Below, piece after piece: positions 31,350 to 39,950 of a stretch of 64,000 nt of DNA. The notes below the pieces were generated by a model. It was not told the origin of the DNA and searched no databases. It worked only from the letters and a program-made list of their open reading frames with translations. How positions within the stretch are numbered: position 1 is the first letter of the stretch; the number at the start of each line of letters is the position of its first letter. Made by a program: the position numbers and the translations under genes. The stretch comes from Pararhizobium sp. IMCC21322 (GTDB taxonomy: Bacteria; Pseudomonadota; Alphaproteobacteria; Rhizobiales; GCA-2746425), in assembly GCF_030758295.1 (NCBI RefSeq), contig NZ_CP132335.1, forward strand, positions 2,642,412-2,706,411, given 5' to 3'.

Positions 31350-32372
31350 ATGTCTGACCGGGTTGTTGCCGTCATTATTCCTTTTTTTCAAAGAGAGAAG
31401 GGCATCTTGCTGCGTGCTTTGAACTCCGTTGTTGGCCAAAAACTACCCGCCGGGACAATGGTGAGAATTCTGGTAATTGATGACAGCTCGCCGGTTTCCT
31501 CGGCCAGCGAAATCAACGGGCTGGCCCTGCCGGACAATTTCAATCTGGAGCTTGTTGAACAACCCAATTCCGGACCGGGCGGTGCAAGGAATAGGGGTCT
31601 GGATATGTTGAATCCGGACGAAACCACATTTGTTGCCTTTCTTGATTCAGACGATGTGTGGACAGATGATCATCTGGCGCTTGCCATCGCAGGGCTTGGC
31701 AGCGAGTGCGACTTCTTTTTCAGTGATCATACCAGGTTCAACATCGATATTACCTGGTTCGAGGATCTTGAAACCACTCGGGATTGGAAGCGGAATCCAG
31801 ACACATATATGACCGTGGTTTCGGGCCAGAACCAGATCTATCGAATTGACACCGATCTTCTGTTTACCGGTTTGCTGAATGAATATTTGAGCCAAACGTC
31901 GACAATCGTTTTTCGATTTTCGCGCCATAGTCAACTGAGATTTGACATTGAACAACGTAGTGCAGGGGAGGACCATTTGTTCTGGCTTTGCCTGGCAAAA
32001 AACAGCCGTGCCTCGGTGATTTGCATGAAGGAAAATGTGTTCTGTGGCAGGGGCGTCAACATTTATTACGAGGCGCTTGAATGGACCTCCGCAAAGGTGG
32101 CTGATCGCTACGGCTATCTGGTTCTGTTTCTGGTCAAAGCCAAAGAGCAGTTTGAGTTAAGCCGGCAACAAAATGCAATCATTGACCGGCGATTGCAACG
32201 CTACACACGGGCCTATGGTTATCTCTTCATCCGGTTTTTGACCAAACGCCAGTTCCCATCGCTTCCCCTTGCCCAAAAGATTTTTGCGCGCGATCCACTG
32301 CGGATCGTCCTCATTCCCTATTACTTCCTATCGGTCCTGCCCAACCGAGCTGCCGAGGCAAAAACATGGTGA
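31350..32372 (+). CDS. exoW: ExoW-like family 2 glycosyltransferase
   Basis: This 340-residue GT2 enzyme starts MSDRVVAVIIPFFQREKGIL and has ILVIDDSSPVSSA, GPGGARNRGLD, the FLDSDDVW motif at about residue 95 and AGEDHLFWLCLAK. The opening PFFQRE and overall layout match ExoW, a glucosyltransferase for a late side-chain residue. ATG 31350 follows AGGAG by nine bases, so it is preferred over the in-frame GTG at 31341. It lies 27 bases after exoV. Confidence 0.87.
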   Translation: MSDRVVAVIIPFFQREKGILLRALNSVVGQKLPAGTMVRILVIDDSSPVSSASEINGLALPDNFNLELVEQPNSGPGGARNRGLDMLNPDETTFVAFLDSDDVWTDDHLALAIAGLGSECDFFFSDHTRFNIDITWFEDLETTRDWKRNPDTYMTVVSGQNQIYRIDTDLLFTGLLNEYLSQTSTIVFRFSRHSQLRFDIEQRSAGEDHLFWLCLAKNSRASVICMKENVFCGRGVNIYYEALEWTSAKVADRYGYLVLFLVKAKEQFELSRQQNAIIDRRLQRYTRAYGYLFIRFLTKRQFPSLPLAQKIFARDPLRIVLIPYYFLSVLPNRAAEAKTW

Positions 32373-32415
32373 GCAATCTGTTTGTACTTGTGCCCAGCAC
32401 TCGGGCGGTTTTCCC

Positions 32416-33243
32416 ATGAGTGCCGACGCTGCGCCAAAATTGGTATTTGTCATTCCTGTCCGGCATCCGGGCTCGGTTTCCAATTGGAATCTGGTCCATC
32501 GCAATTTAAGCGAAACTGCCCAGTCAATTGCAAATCAGAATGACCCGAATTGGCGGTGTGTTGTTGTAGCAAATGAAGGCGCTGATTTGCCCAGTTTACC
32601 GAGCGGTTTTGTGGTTCGCTATGTTGATTTTCCTCTGCCTGACCTACCCGCAAGAGCAGACGATGAAGAGGCATTCTATGATGCGGTGCGATTGGACAAG
32701 GGACGACGCATTTTACACGGAATTGCTGATGCAAATGACCACGATTACATTATGGTTGTTGACTATGATGACTGGGTCAGCGCGCGGCTTACATCCTGGG
32801 TTCAACGAAACATTGGCGATCCCGGTTGGCATTTTCGCAAGGGCTACGTTCACGATGGCTCTCAGTACATTTTGCTACACAGAGATTTCTCCGAACTCTG
32901 CGGGACCTCGCATATTGTGCGCAAGGATTTGCTTTGTATTTCTGAAACCTGGACGGCAACATCTGAAACCGTGATCAAGCGCAATTTGGGCAGTCATATT
33001 TTCTTGCGTCATGATCTGGCCGGGACAGAAAATGCGTTGGCAGAATTGCCGTTTCCCGGTGCCATCTACCGTGTTGACTATGGCAGTTCAAACAGCAGCA
33101 GCGAAGGTGTTTTGCAAACCTATGTTCCCAAATGGAAGCTGAGAAAGAGGCCGTTTGAGTTCGTGTCCAATGCGATCGGGCTGCGCATTATGACGCGCAA
33201 AATTCGCTCGGAATTCAATCTGCAATCTCCAGATAGCCGCTGA
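32416..33243 (+). CDS. Probable glycosyltransferase (GT-A type), EPS cluster
   Basis: This 275-residue protein starts MSADAAPKLVFVIPVRHPGS. It has a GT-A-like beginning, a mid-domain VVDYDDWVSARLTSWVQ segment that could be the DxD metal site, and a stretch (CGTSHIVRKDLLCI) resembling the inspection of imported acceptors in GT2 relatives. It is not one of the standard Exo glycosyltransferases that I recognise. It may add a sugar that makes this EPS different from succinoglycan and might take the place of ExoU, for which I see no clear counterpart. It follows exoW by 43 bases. Confidence 0.65.
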   Translation: MSADAAPKLVFVIPVRHPGSVSNWNLVHRNLSETAQSIANQNDPNWRCVVVANEGADLPSLPSGFVVRYVDFPLPDLPARADDEEAFYDAVRLDKGRRILHGIADANDHDYIMVVDYDDWVSARLTSWVQRNIGDPGWHFRKGYVHDGSQYILLHRDFSELCGTSHIVRKDLLCISETWTATSETVIKRNLGSHIFLRHDLAGTENALAELPFPGAIYRVDYGSSNSSSEGVLQTYVPKWKLRKRPFEFVSNAIGLRIMTRKIRSEFNLQSPDSR

Positions 33244-33353
33244 AGCGTTATTGCGCAGGAAGATTTTGCACCGAAAAAATCCCGTCAAAACGCATCACAG
33301 AAACAGACTTAATCGGCATACGAATTTTCATACGCAGCCTGAAGGTAAAAATT

Positions 33354-34151
33354 ATGGAACTTGCGCAGAAACTCAGAAAGCTCGACGTTTTTAAAATTCT
33401 GCCGGAGAAAAAGTCGAATTTTAAAGTCTGGATGGGGCAGTTCAGTCCAGAGCTGGATTTCCCGACAGAGACTGTCCCGACACGAAAATATGTCGTCACG
33501 TCGACCCCACGTTCCGGCAGCCACTTTCTGGGCCATCTTCTTTATTCCACCGGCGCTGCGGGGTACCCCATCGAGTATTTCAACAAGCGAAATGTGCCCC
33601 ATTGGAAGGAAAGGTTTCCCGGACCACATTACTTTCGTGACGTTCAGAAAAAGCGCACGTCTGCAAATGGTGTGTTCGGAATGAAACTGCATTCCGAGCA
33701 ATTGTCACCTTTCCGGGACTATTGCGCTGATGATCTTCAGGAGTCTCTTTCAGATTACAAATTCATCTTCCTGACCAGGAAAGACAAAGTCGCCCAGGCC
33801 GTTTCCTACAGCCGCGCGTTGCAGACCGGCTCCTTTATTTCCGACGTGAGTGAAAAACAGACCTTTGATTATGACGAAACCCAGATTGAGCAATGCCTTG
33901 GCGAGATCATGTATGGAGAAATGGCATGGCGAAAGTTTCTGTCGATAGTGCCCGGACGAACCATCGAGATAGGGTTTGAGGATTTACGAAATAATCCTGA
34001 AAACACGATGAACCAGATTTTTGAATTCCTGGGCATCTCGCATGGGGCTGCGGATTTGGATATTTCTTTCCTCAAACAAAGACAGAGTGATGCGTTGAAT
34101 GCGCAATACCGGGATCGATTCATCGAAGCGCAACAAAAAGAACTGTGTTGA
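33354..34151 (+). CDS. Stf0-family sulfotransferase
   Basis: This 265-residue protein has the PAPS-binding 5'-loop in YVVTSTPRSGSHFLGHLLYS, followed by GAAGYPIEYFN as in Stf0-type trehalose sulfotransferases. The 3'-phosphate-binding segment is FLTRKDKVAQAVSYSRALQT. It transfers sulfate from PAPS to a hydroxyl group. AAGG precedes the ATG. In this place it most likely sulfates the EPS repeat or a lipid-linked intermediate. Sulfated polymers are common in marine bacteria. Trehalose or another small glycan is the alternative substrate. Confidence 0.85.
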   Translation: MELAQKLRKLDVFKILPEKKSNFKVWMGQFSPELDFPTETVPTRKYVVTSTPRSGSHFLGHLLYSTGAAGYPIEYFNKRNVPHWKERFPGPHYFRDVQKKRTSANGVFGMKLHSEQLSPFRDYCADDLQESLSDYKFIFLTRKDKVAQAVSYSRALQTGSFISDVSEKQTFDYDETQIEQCLGEIMYGEMAWRKFLSIVPGRTIEIGFEDLRNNPENTMNQIFEFLGISHGAADLDISFLKQRQSDALNAQYRDRFIEAQQKELC

Positions 34152-34275
34152 GAAGCGCAAGACTGAGGCTGCGTTTCAACGAAGGTGCCTGCTTACGGTA
34201 TCGGAGTTGCTAATCGTGTTCTGAAGTCAATCCGGGGGGATGTCCGATTAAGCGTTGTAAAATTGGAAAAAACCC

Positions 34276-35496
34276 TTGCTAAAAACATCACGCCAGAAGC
34301 GTATCACCGGAATTGATATCTGCCGCTCAGTGGCCATTTTGCTGGCGATGTTCAGTCATTCCTTGATCGAGTTCAACTTCTACCAGTTTCGTGATTTTGA
34401 CACTTATGCGCCCTTCCGCTTTGCGATTCAGATGGCCCCTCCCATTTTCATCTGCCTGTTCGGCGCGATGCTGGAAATCATCTACAAGCCGCAATTCGAA
34501 CGGGGGGATAAAGAAGCCGTTTTTCAAAAACTGTTTAACCGCGCCATTCAGTGCTACGTGCTCTATGTCGTGACGCTGCTCGCTCAGCTTGCACTGGGTC
34601 AGATATCTCTTGGGTATATGTTGCGATGCGCACTGATGATCGGTGTTTCGCCTTATGCTGACATTCTGAAATTCTACGCGGTCGCTTTGGCGCTTTCACC
34701 CTGGCTGATCAGTCTGAGAGTATCCTATGGGCCGGTGTATCTGCTTGGTGCGGCACTGACTGTTCATCTGCTTTTCCCGGTTCTGCAAATGATCCCAAAA
34801 CCACCGCTTGTTTTTGGCAAAGACTATCTGGGGATGCCAGCAGGCTTTCTCTACGGTGGCGGGGAGGGCGTCGGCGGACCGTCCATTCTTCATGGCATGA
34901 CATTTGTGGTGATCGGGATGATCATCGGTCGTGCAGTTCTTCTAAGCTTTGACGAGCAATCCGCCATGCGGCGCAAAGGGGCTGCCATTTTGGGTGCGCT
35001 GTTCGTTTGCTCGCTTGCCGTATCTGCCCTGCTTTGGGACTTTCAAACACCCTTTCAGACGGTGCGCAACATTGCCAACATGTCGCTGCGCAACCTGAAC
35101 CACCCGATTTATTTCTCGCTCGGAATAGGCGCGACTATTTTTTGTGTCGTGATTTGTATCTGGTTGTTCGATGTCCAAAAATACTCATGGGCGCGATGGA
35201 TCAGCTTTTTGGGAAAGGCCAGCCTGTTTACGTTTTCCTTTGGTAATATTCTGCTCTATGCCGCGCCGGATGTGGGCGTCGACAAAACTTCGTCTCTGGT
35301 CTTCTCACTCATCGCATTATTCCTGATATGCCTGCAGACATATGTGTTCATAAAACTCGTGGTGCCGGGAAAAACAGGCCGTATGTCGGTTTTGGGAGGG
35401 CTGCAAACCGCGTTCCAGAAATTTGTTCGAGTGCTGCAGTTGCCGCTCCTAAATCTGTCTGAATTGTTGGCTTCAAAATTGGCGAATGAGCGCTGA
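34276..35496 (+). CDS. Integral membrane acyltransferase-like protein (acyltransferase-3/OpgC type)
   Basis: This 406-residue protein has about ten membrane segments. The N-terminus KRITGIDICRSVAILLAMFS, with HS following, has the RxxxxDxxR...H pattern of membrane acyltransferases that modify polysaccharides. A C-terminal GKASLFTFSFGNILLYAA matches the late family helix. The start is probably TTG 34276, as no ATG occurs until after the first helix. It may add acetyl or succinyl groups to the EPS, the job of ExoZ and ExoH in S. meliloti, neither of which is otherwise seen here. Assignment to one of them is not possible. Confidence 0.7.
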   Translation: MLKTSRQKRITGIDICRSVAILLAMFSHSLIEFNFYQFRDFDTYAPFRFAIQMAPPIFICLFGAMLEIIYKPQFERGDKEAVFQKLFNRAIQCYVLYVVTLLAQLALGQISLGYMLRCALMIGVSPYADILKFYAVALALSPWLISLRVSYGPVYLLGAALTVHLLFPVLQMIPKPPLVFGKDYLGMPAGFLYGGGEGVGGPSILHGMTFVVIGMIIGRAVLLSFDEQSAMRRKGAAILGALFVCSLAVSALLWDFQTPFQTVRNIANMSLRNLNHPIYFSLGIGATIFCVVICIWLFDVQKYSWARWISFLGKASLFTFSFGNILLYAAPDVGVDKTSSLVFSLIALFLICLQTYVFIKLVVPGKTGRMSVLGGLQTAFQKFVRVLQLPLLNLSELLASKLANER

Positions 35497-35537
35497 TGAA
35501 GTGCAAAACGGAGCAGTCTTAATACTGTCCGAGCAGT

Positions 35538-36374
35538 TCAGCTGTCGCTTGTGCCATTGGCAAGTTGCTGGATCAGGAAGTCCTTGAACAGCTGAATCCG
35601 CTTCGGCAGGTGGTTTTTGTCGTGATACACAAGGTACAGCGGGAGCGGATCGTGCAGACCATCCGGGCCATCAGCTTCTTCCAATTGCTCAGTTGCCAAA
35701 GCGTCTTTGCAAATCTGCCTTGGAAGATAGGCACAAGCCTGTCCGGTGATCACAAACGCGAGTGACAATTGTAAAGACCGGGTTGTGAGGCCTTCCAATC
35801 TGTCCCGAACGCTGGTGCGTCTTGCCAGGGGCCGCAATACGGGAAGGCTTGTATCCCCAGAACATCCCGGTGGGCCAACAAATATGACTTCAGTATCTGT
35901 CAAACGGCGGGCGATCAGACCGTCTCCGCCAGGTGCACCGCCACGCAATGCCAAATCAACCCCGTCTTCTATGAACGACGCTGGTCGGTCATCAACATAC
36001 ACCCTGATCGAGATGTCCGGATAGCTGGAGCGGAACCGACCAACGAGTCCGGCAAATTGATCCATAGGAAACGCAGTAGGAATTGATATGCGGATCTGTC
36101 CTGACGACTGATGGGCTGCGCCGACTGCTTCACGGGCTAGCGTCAGTTCATGTAATGCCCTCTGACAATGCACCAAAAAAAGCTCCCCTTCTGCAGTTAT
36201 CGCAACCGATCGCGTCGATCGGTCCAACAGACGCACGCCCAGTTGAGATTCCAGTGACTTGACTCTTGTCGTCACGGTGGATGCCGGCAAGCCAAGACGT
36301 CGTCCTGCATCTGCAAAGCTAAGGCCATCTGCCACTTCCATGAAGGTTTCCAGAGCCCTGAGGTCCGTGATCAT
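35538..36374 (-). CDS. LysR-family transcriptional regulator
   Basis: This 278-residue protein starts MITDLRALETFMEVADGLSF. It has the LysR helix-turn-helix (FADAGRRLGLPASTVTTRVK, about 18-37) and linker helix. The effector domain is recognisable (GQIRISIPTAFPMDQFAGLV and VDLALRGGAPGGDGLIARRL). Its distal part between about residues 195 and 240 seems about 30 residues shorter than usual, so a deletion in the ligand domain is possible. ATG 36374 is preferred over an upstream in-frame ATG because conservation begins there. It is divergent from the exported hydrolase gene at 36466 and probably regulates it. Confidence 0.88.
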   Translation of the reverse strand: MITDLRALETFMEVADGLSFADAGRRLGLPASTVTTRVKSLESQLGVRLLDRSTRSVAITAEGELFLVHCQRALHELTLAREAVGAAHQSSGQIRISIPTAFPMDQFAGLVGRFRSSYPDISIRVYVDDRPASFIEDGVDLALRGGAPGGDGLIARRLTDTEVIFVGPPGCSGDTSLPVLRPLARRTSVRDRLEGLTTRSLQLSLAFVITGQACAYLPRQICKDALATEQLEEADGPDGLHDPLPLYLVYHDKNHLPKRIQLFKDFLIQQLANGTSDS

Positions 36375-36465
36375 TCGATATTTCCGTTTAATGAGTTCAG
36401 CACTTCGCTGGTAATTTGAATTTAAAATTCGGGTTACGTCAACGGGGCAACTCATGGAGGTACAA

Positions 36466-37371
36466 ATGTACAGACGAGATCTACTCAAACTTGGCGGCGC
36501 TGTTGCGGCAAACGCTGTATTTTCGCCGCTTCAGTCCGCAGCGGGAATTTCTGCATCAGACATCTCGGTCCGCTGGCTTGGTGGTGCCATGCTCGAACTC
36601 GCCATCGGCGACATACGCATCCTCACCGATCCATGCCTTGGCGAGGGGAAGCAGGCGTTTGAGATGGGCGATCCAAATGAAATGTTTGATCTGTCAAAGG
36701 GACCCAACATCAAGACGCACGAACGGCTTACATCATTTCCGGGCATGGTTATGCCGGAATATGACGTGGTGCTGCTGAGCCACGCACACGAAGATCACTT
36801 TGACCAGAAAGCACAAGCATGGCTTCGCGGTAAAGACTCCATTCTTTGTGCCGCTCACGATATGGATTCGCTTGTCAAAAAGGAATTTGCAGCTCAGGCG
36901 TTGGATCACGGTAAACAACGCACATTCACAGGTGGCGACACGGAAATTTCCATCATGTCGGTTCCTGCCGTCCACTCTCTCAATCAGGGCATTTCAGACG
37001 TCCTTGGCCTAGGCAATGGCTACTGGCTGAAAGCGACAATTCAAGGCAGGACATACAATATCTACTGGGGTGGCGACACTTTCATGGTTGATCCGGTTTG
37101 GCAGGCCATTCAACATCTTCCCACACCTGACTTGTTCATTCCGCATATCGGAAATGTGGGCATCACTGGCGCACTCGGTCAATTATCGATGAACGGGAGG
37201 CAGGCAGTTGAGTTTGCGGCCCGTATCAAGGCTGGCATAGTCTTGCCCATCCACCACTCGACATACGCGCTTTACCAGGAGCCGGTATCCAAAATGATTG
37301 AAGCACATGAAGCTTCAGGCAATCTGTCGGCATTGCGTGTGCTTGGGGAGGGCGCTGCGATCGCGCTCTAA
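36466..37371 (+). CDS. Exported MBL-fold metal-dependent hydrolase
   Basis: This 301-residue protein starts MYRRDLLKLGGAVAANAVFS, a twin-arginine-type signal (RRDLLKLG). The metallo-beta-lactamase fold has the ligand set LSHAHEDHFD (HxHxDH, about residues 105-110), VHSLNQG, WGGDTFMVD and LPIHHSTYA. It resembles UlaG-like lactonases and related phosphodiesterases of the MBL superfamily. ATG 36466 follows GGAGG by five bases. With the neighbouring LysR it forms a small unit. The substrate is unknown, and a periplasmic lactone or phosphodiester is likely. Confidence 0.83.
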   Translation: MYRRDLLKLGGAVAANAVFSPLQSAAGISASDISVRWLGGAMLELAIGDIRILTDPCLGEGKQAFEMGDPNEMFDLSKGPNIKTHERLTSFPGMVMPEYDVVLLSHAHEDHFDQKAQAWLRGKDSILCAAHDMDSLVKKEFAAQALDHGKQRTFTGGDTEISIMSVPAVHSLNQGISDVLGLGNGYWLKATIQGRTYNIYWGGDTFMVDPVWQAIQHLPTPDLFIPHIGNVGITGALGQLSMNGRQAVEFAARIKAGIVLPIHHSTYALYQEPVSKMIEAHEASGNLSALRVLGEGAAIAL

Positions 37372-37744
37372 CCTATGCCTCTGTTTGCCTTGCTATCTGG
37401 ATTTGTCATGTCTGCACTGGCCAATCGCGCACCTTGGGATCGAAGGGCCGCTCTGATAAAGAGACATGAATGTTCATGCTTTGCATACGTAATGCTCTTA
37501 TTTAGCTTGAAAAAATCCAGCAGAAATCTATAATTTTGCAATCGCATGCAAATCGGATTTTCAGGGTTGAATAAAGTGAGCGGAAATTGAATAGCGCAGC
37601 CTCTTCAAATTTAGGGCGTGTCCCGTGGGGTGCCAATTTTGGCCGGGCAAATATGTACAGAACGTATCTTGTCGTTTCTCCACCCTTCACCGTCTTGCAA
37701 GGCCACATCGGATCACGAAATTCACAGATAAAGAGGATGAACCA
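37372..37744. promoter_or_regulatory. Regulatory region upstream of the HpsN-like gene
   Basis: I see no gene in these 373 bases. They hold several palindromes: CATGAA-TG-TTCATG at 37465-37478, a TACGTA-centred element at 37486-37491, and TTTGCA-ATCGCA-TGCAAA at 37535-37552 with a CG centre, as LacI-type operators have. The word GCTTTGCAT at 37479 recurs at 39105 before the SDR gene of the same operon. Binding by the LacI protein at 39950 is a reasonable guess. Confidence 0.4.
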
Positions 37745-39085
37745 ATGACGATTGAATATCTCAAGAGAGGCAGGGCGGAAGCCGACAAAGCCGCCGACGA
37801 CGCCAACACACGCCAGATTGTGGAAACCACTCTTGCCGATATCGAAGCACGTGGTGATGTTGCCGTTCGTGAATTATCGGCAAAATTCGATGGCTATGAG
37901 CCCGCTTCGTTCCGCCTGTCATCCGGAGAGATAGAGGCGCTTATGAACCAGGTGTCGGACCGCGACATGGAAGATATCAAGTTCGCCCAGGCTCAGGTGC
38001 GGAACTTCGCTCAGGCGCAGCGCGACAGCATGCTGGATATCGAGCTGGAGCCAATTCCCGGCATTATTCTCGGTCACAAGAATATCCCGGTTCAGTCGGT
38101 GGGCTGTTACGTTCCTGGTGGCAAGTTCCCGATGGTCGCCAGCGCGCATATGTCTGTGGCCACAGCTTCTGTGGCAAAGGTGCCACGCATCATCGCATGT
38201 ACGCCGCCGTTCAAAGGCGCTCCCAATCCAGCGGTGATCGCCGCAATGCACCTTGGCGGGGCGCATGATATCTACGTGCTGGGCGGCATCCAGGCGGTTG
38301 GAGCTATGGCTTTGGGCACCGAGACCATCGATCCGGTTCACATGTTGGTTGGTCCGGGCAATGCTTTCGTAGCGGAGGCCAAACGCCAATTATTTGGGCG
38401 TGTCGGTATCGATCTATTCGCCGGTCCAACAGAAACCATGGTGATTGCAGACGACACGGTGGACGGCGAGTTGTGCGCGACAGACCTGCTGGGGCAGGCG
38501 GAACACGGTTACAACTCACCTGCAGTGCTGTTGACGAATTCGCGCAAACTGGCAGAGGACACATTGGCTGAGATTGACCGTATTCTGGAAATTCTCCCGA
38601 CAAAGGAGACCGCCATGGTGTCTTGGCGTGATTATGGTGAAGTCATCCTTTGCGATACGTATGACGAAATGCTGGAAGTCGCCGATGATATTGCGTCCGA
38701 GCACGTGCAGGTGATGACCGATCGGGACGACTGGTTCCTTGAAAAAATGACCTGCTATGGTGCGCTGTTCCTGGGTGCCCGCACCAATGTTGCCAATGGT
38801 GACAAGGTTATTGGCACCAACCACACCTTGCCCACCAACAAGGCCGGGCGCTATACTGGCGGCTTGTGGGTTGGCAAGTATCTCAAGACCCATAGCTACC
38901 AGAAAGTGATGACGGACGAGGCGGCGACGATGATCGGTGAATATGGGTCACGCTTGTGTATGCTCGAAGGGTTTGTGGGCCATGCGGAACAATGCAACAT
39001 CCGCGTCCGACGCTATGGCGGCCAGAACATCCCATACGGCGCAGCGGCCCCATTCCGTGAAGCTTCCGAAGAGCCAGTAAAATGA
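37745..39085 (+). CDS. HpsN-like sulfopropanediol 3-dehydrogenase (histidinol dehydrogenase family)
   Basis: This 446-residue member of the HisD fold starts [20 protein letters not shown]. Family core pieces are [40 protein letters not shown] and [17 protein letters not shown]. The C-terminal [20 protein letters not shown] and [10 protein letters not shown] are, as I recall them, features of HpsN rather than of histidine-biosynthetic HisD. HpsN oxidises (R)-2,3-dihydroxypropane-1-sulfonate twice to sulfolactate with NAD and a zinc ion. No other histidine gene is near, whereas an SDR, a LacI regulator and sulfatases are. A different polyol substrate remains possible. Confidence 0.78.
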   Translation: MTIEYLKRGRAEADKAADDANTRQIVETTLADIEARGDVAVRELSAKFDGYEPASFRLSSGEIEALMNQVSDRDMEDIKFAQAQVRNFAQAQRDSMLDIELEPIPGIILGHKNIPVQSVGCYVPGGKFPMVASAHMSVATASVAKVPRIIACTPPFKGAPNPAVIAAMHLGGAHDIYVLGGIQAVGAMALGTETIDPVHMLVGPGNAFVAEAKRQLFGRVGIDLFAGPTETMVIADDTVDGELCATDLLGQAEHGYNSPAVLLTNSRKLAEDTLAEIDRILEILPTKETAMVSWRDYGEVILCDTYDEMLEVADDIASEHVQVMTDRDDWFLEKMTCYGALFLGARTNVANGDKVIGTNHTLPTNKAGRYTGGLWVGKYLKTHSYQKVMTDEAATMIGEYGSRLCMLEGFVGHAEQCNIRVRRYGGQNIPYGAAAPFREASEEPVK

Positions 39086-39098
39086 CCGATGGTGATGT

Positions 39099-39110
39099 GA
39101 AAACGCTTTG
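39099..39110. promoter_or_regulatory. LacI-type operator candidate before the SDR gene
   Basis: GAAAACGCTTTG fits the common LacI/GalR core AAnCGnTT. It lies in the 100-base gap between the HpsN-like and SDR genes, whose next downstream gene is a LacI regulator. Confidence 0.3.
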
Positions 39111-39185
39111 CATGTGCACGGTCGATAGGAAATTCGAAATGGGCCATCCCTCTGGTGACATCATTCCATCGGCAGGCGCTTTCTC

Positions 39186-39950
39186 ATGACGCTTCCGGTG
39201 ACGCCCAGTTTCCGGCTTGATGGCAAACGGGCGCTTGTTGTTGGTGCGTCTTCCGGCATTGGCGAGGCTTGCGCTGTTGCCATGGCCGAAGCTGGAGCAC
39301 ATGTCACGCTTGCGGCGCGGCGCGCTGATAAGCTTGCTGAGCTTGCCGGAGACATAACCGCTCGTGGTTGGGCCGCGGAGACGATGCCGCTGGATGTTGC
39401 AAACGTAGCGGCGACCGAAGACGCGGTTGCGGCACACGGCCCCTTCGACATCCTCGTCAACTCTGCCGGTCTGGCCCGTCATAGCCCGTCATTGGATACA
39501 CAGGAATCCGATTTCGATGCTGTCTCTGATCTGAACGTCAAAGGCGCATATTTTCTTACCCGGGCGGTTGCCAAAGGCCTTATCGAGGCCGGAAAGCCTG
39601 GCAGTCTTATCAATATCTCGTCACAAATGGCGCATGTCGGCGGCGTTGATCGAGCTGTTTATTGCGCTACCAAACACGCAGTGGAAGGTTTTACCAAGTC
39701 TTTTGCCATTGAATGGGGCGGTCACAACATTCGGGTCAATACGGTCTGCCCAACCTTCATACGCACGGCGTTGACAGCTGCCACGTTTGACAATCCTGAA
39801 CGCAGCAAGTGGATCAAAGACAAGATCAAACTGGGGCGGATTGGCGAAGTTGAGGATATCATGGGTCCGGTCATCTTCTTGGCTTCCGACGCTTCGGACA
39901 TGGTGACCGGCTCATCGCTTCTGGTGGACGGGGGCTGGACAGCGGACTGA
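39186..39950 (+). CDS. Short-chain dehydrogenase/reductase
   Basis: This 254-residue classical SDR has the cofactor motif VVGASSGIGEA near residue 20, NSAG at about 95, catalytic Ser in INISSQMAHV and YCATK (Tyr and Lys) near 160. The C-terminal SSLLVDGGWTAD is standard. The acceptance of NADP or NAD is not decided. It is cotranscribed with the HpsN-like gene and lacI. It could be the partner dehydrogenase that interconverts DHPS enantiomers (HpsO/HpsP-like) or act on another hydroxyacid. Its stop overlaps the LacI start by one base. Confidence 0.88.
   Translation: MTLPVTPSFRLDGKRALVVGASSGIGEACAVAMAEAGAHVTLAARRADKLAELAGDITARGWAAETMPLDVANVAATEDAVAAHGPFDILVNSAGLARHSPSLDTQESDFDAVSDLNVKGAYFLTRAVAKGLIEAGKPGSLINISSQMAHVGGVDRAVYCATKHAVEGFTKSFAIEWGGHNIRVNTVCPTFIRTALTAATFDNPERSKWIKDKIKLGRIGEVEDIMGPVIFLASDASDMVTGSSLLVDGGWTAD

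Noticed and set aside
37745-39085. Histidinol dehydrogenase of histidine biosynthesis
   Set aside because: The C-terminal signature and the neighbours fit the HpsN-like branch, and no his genes are near.
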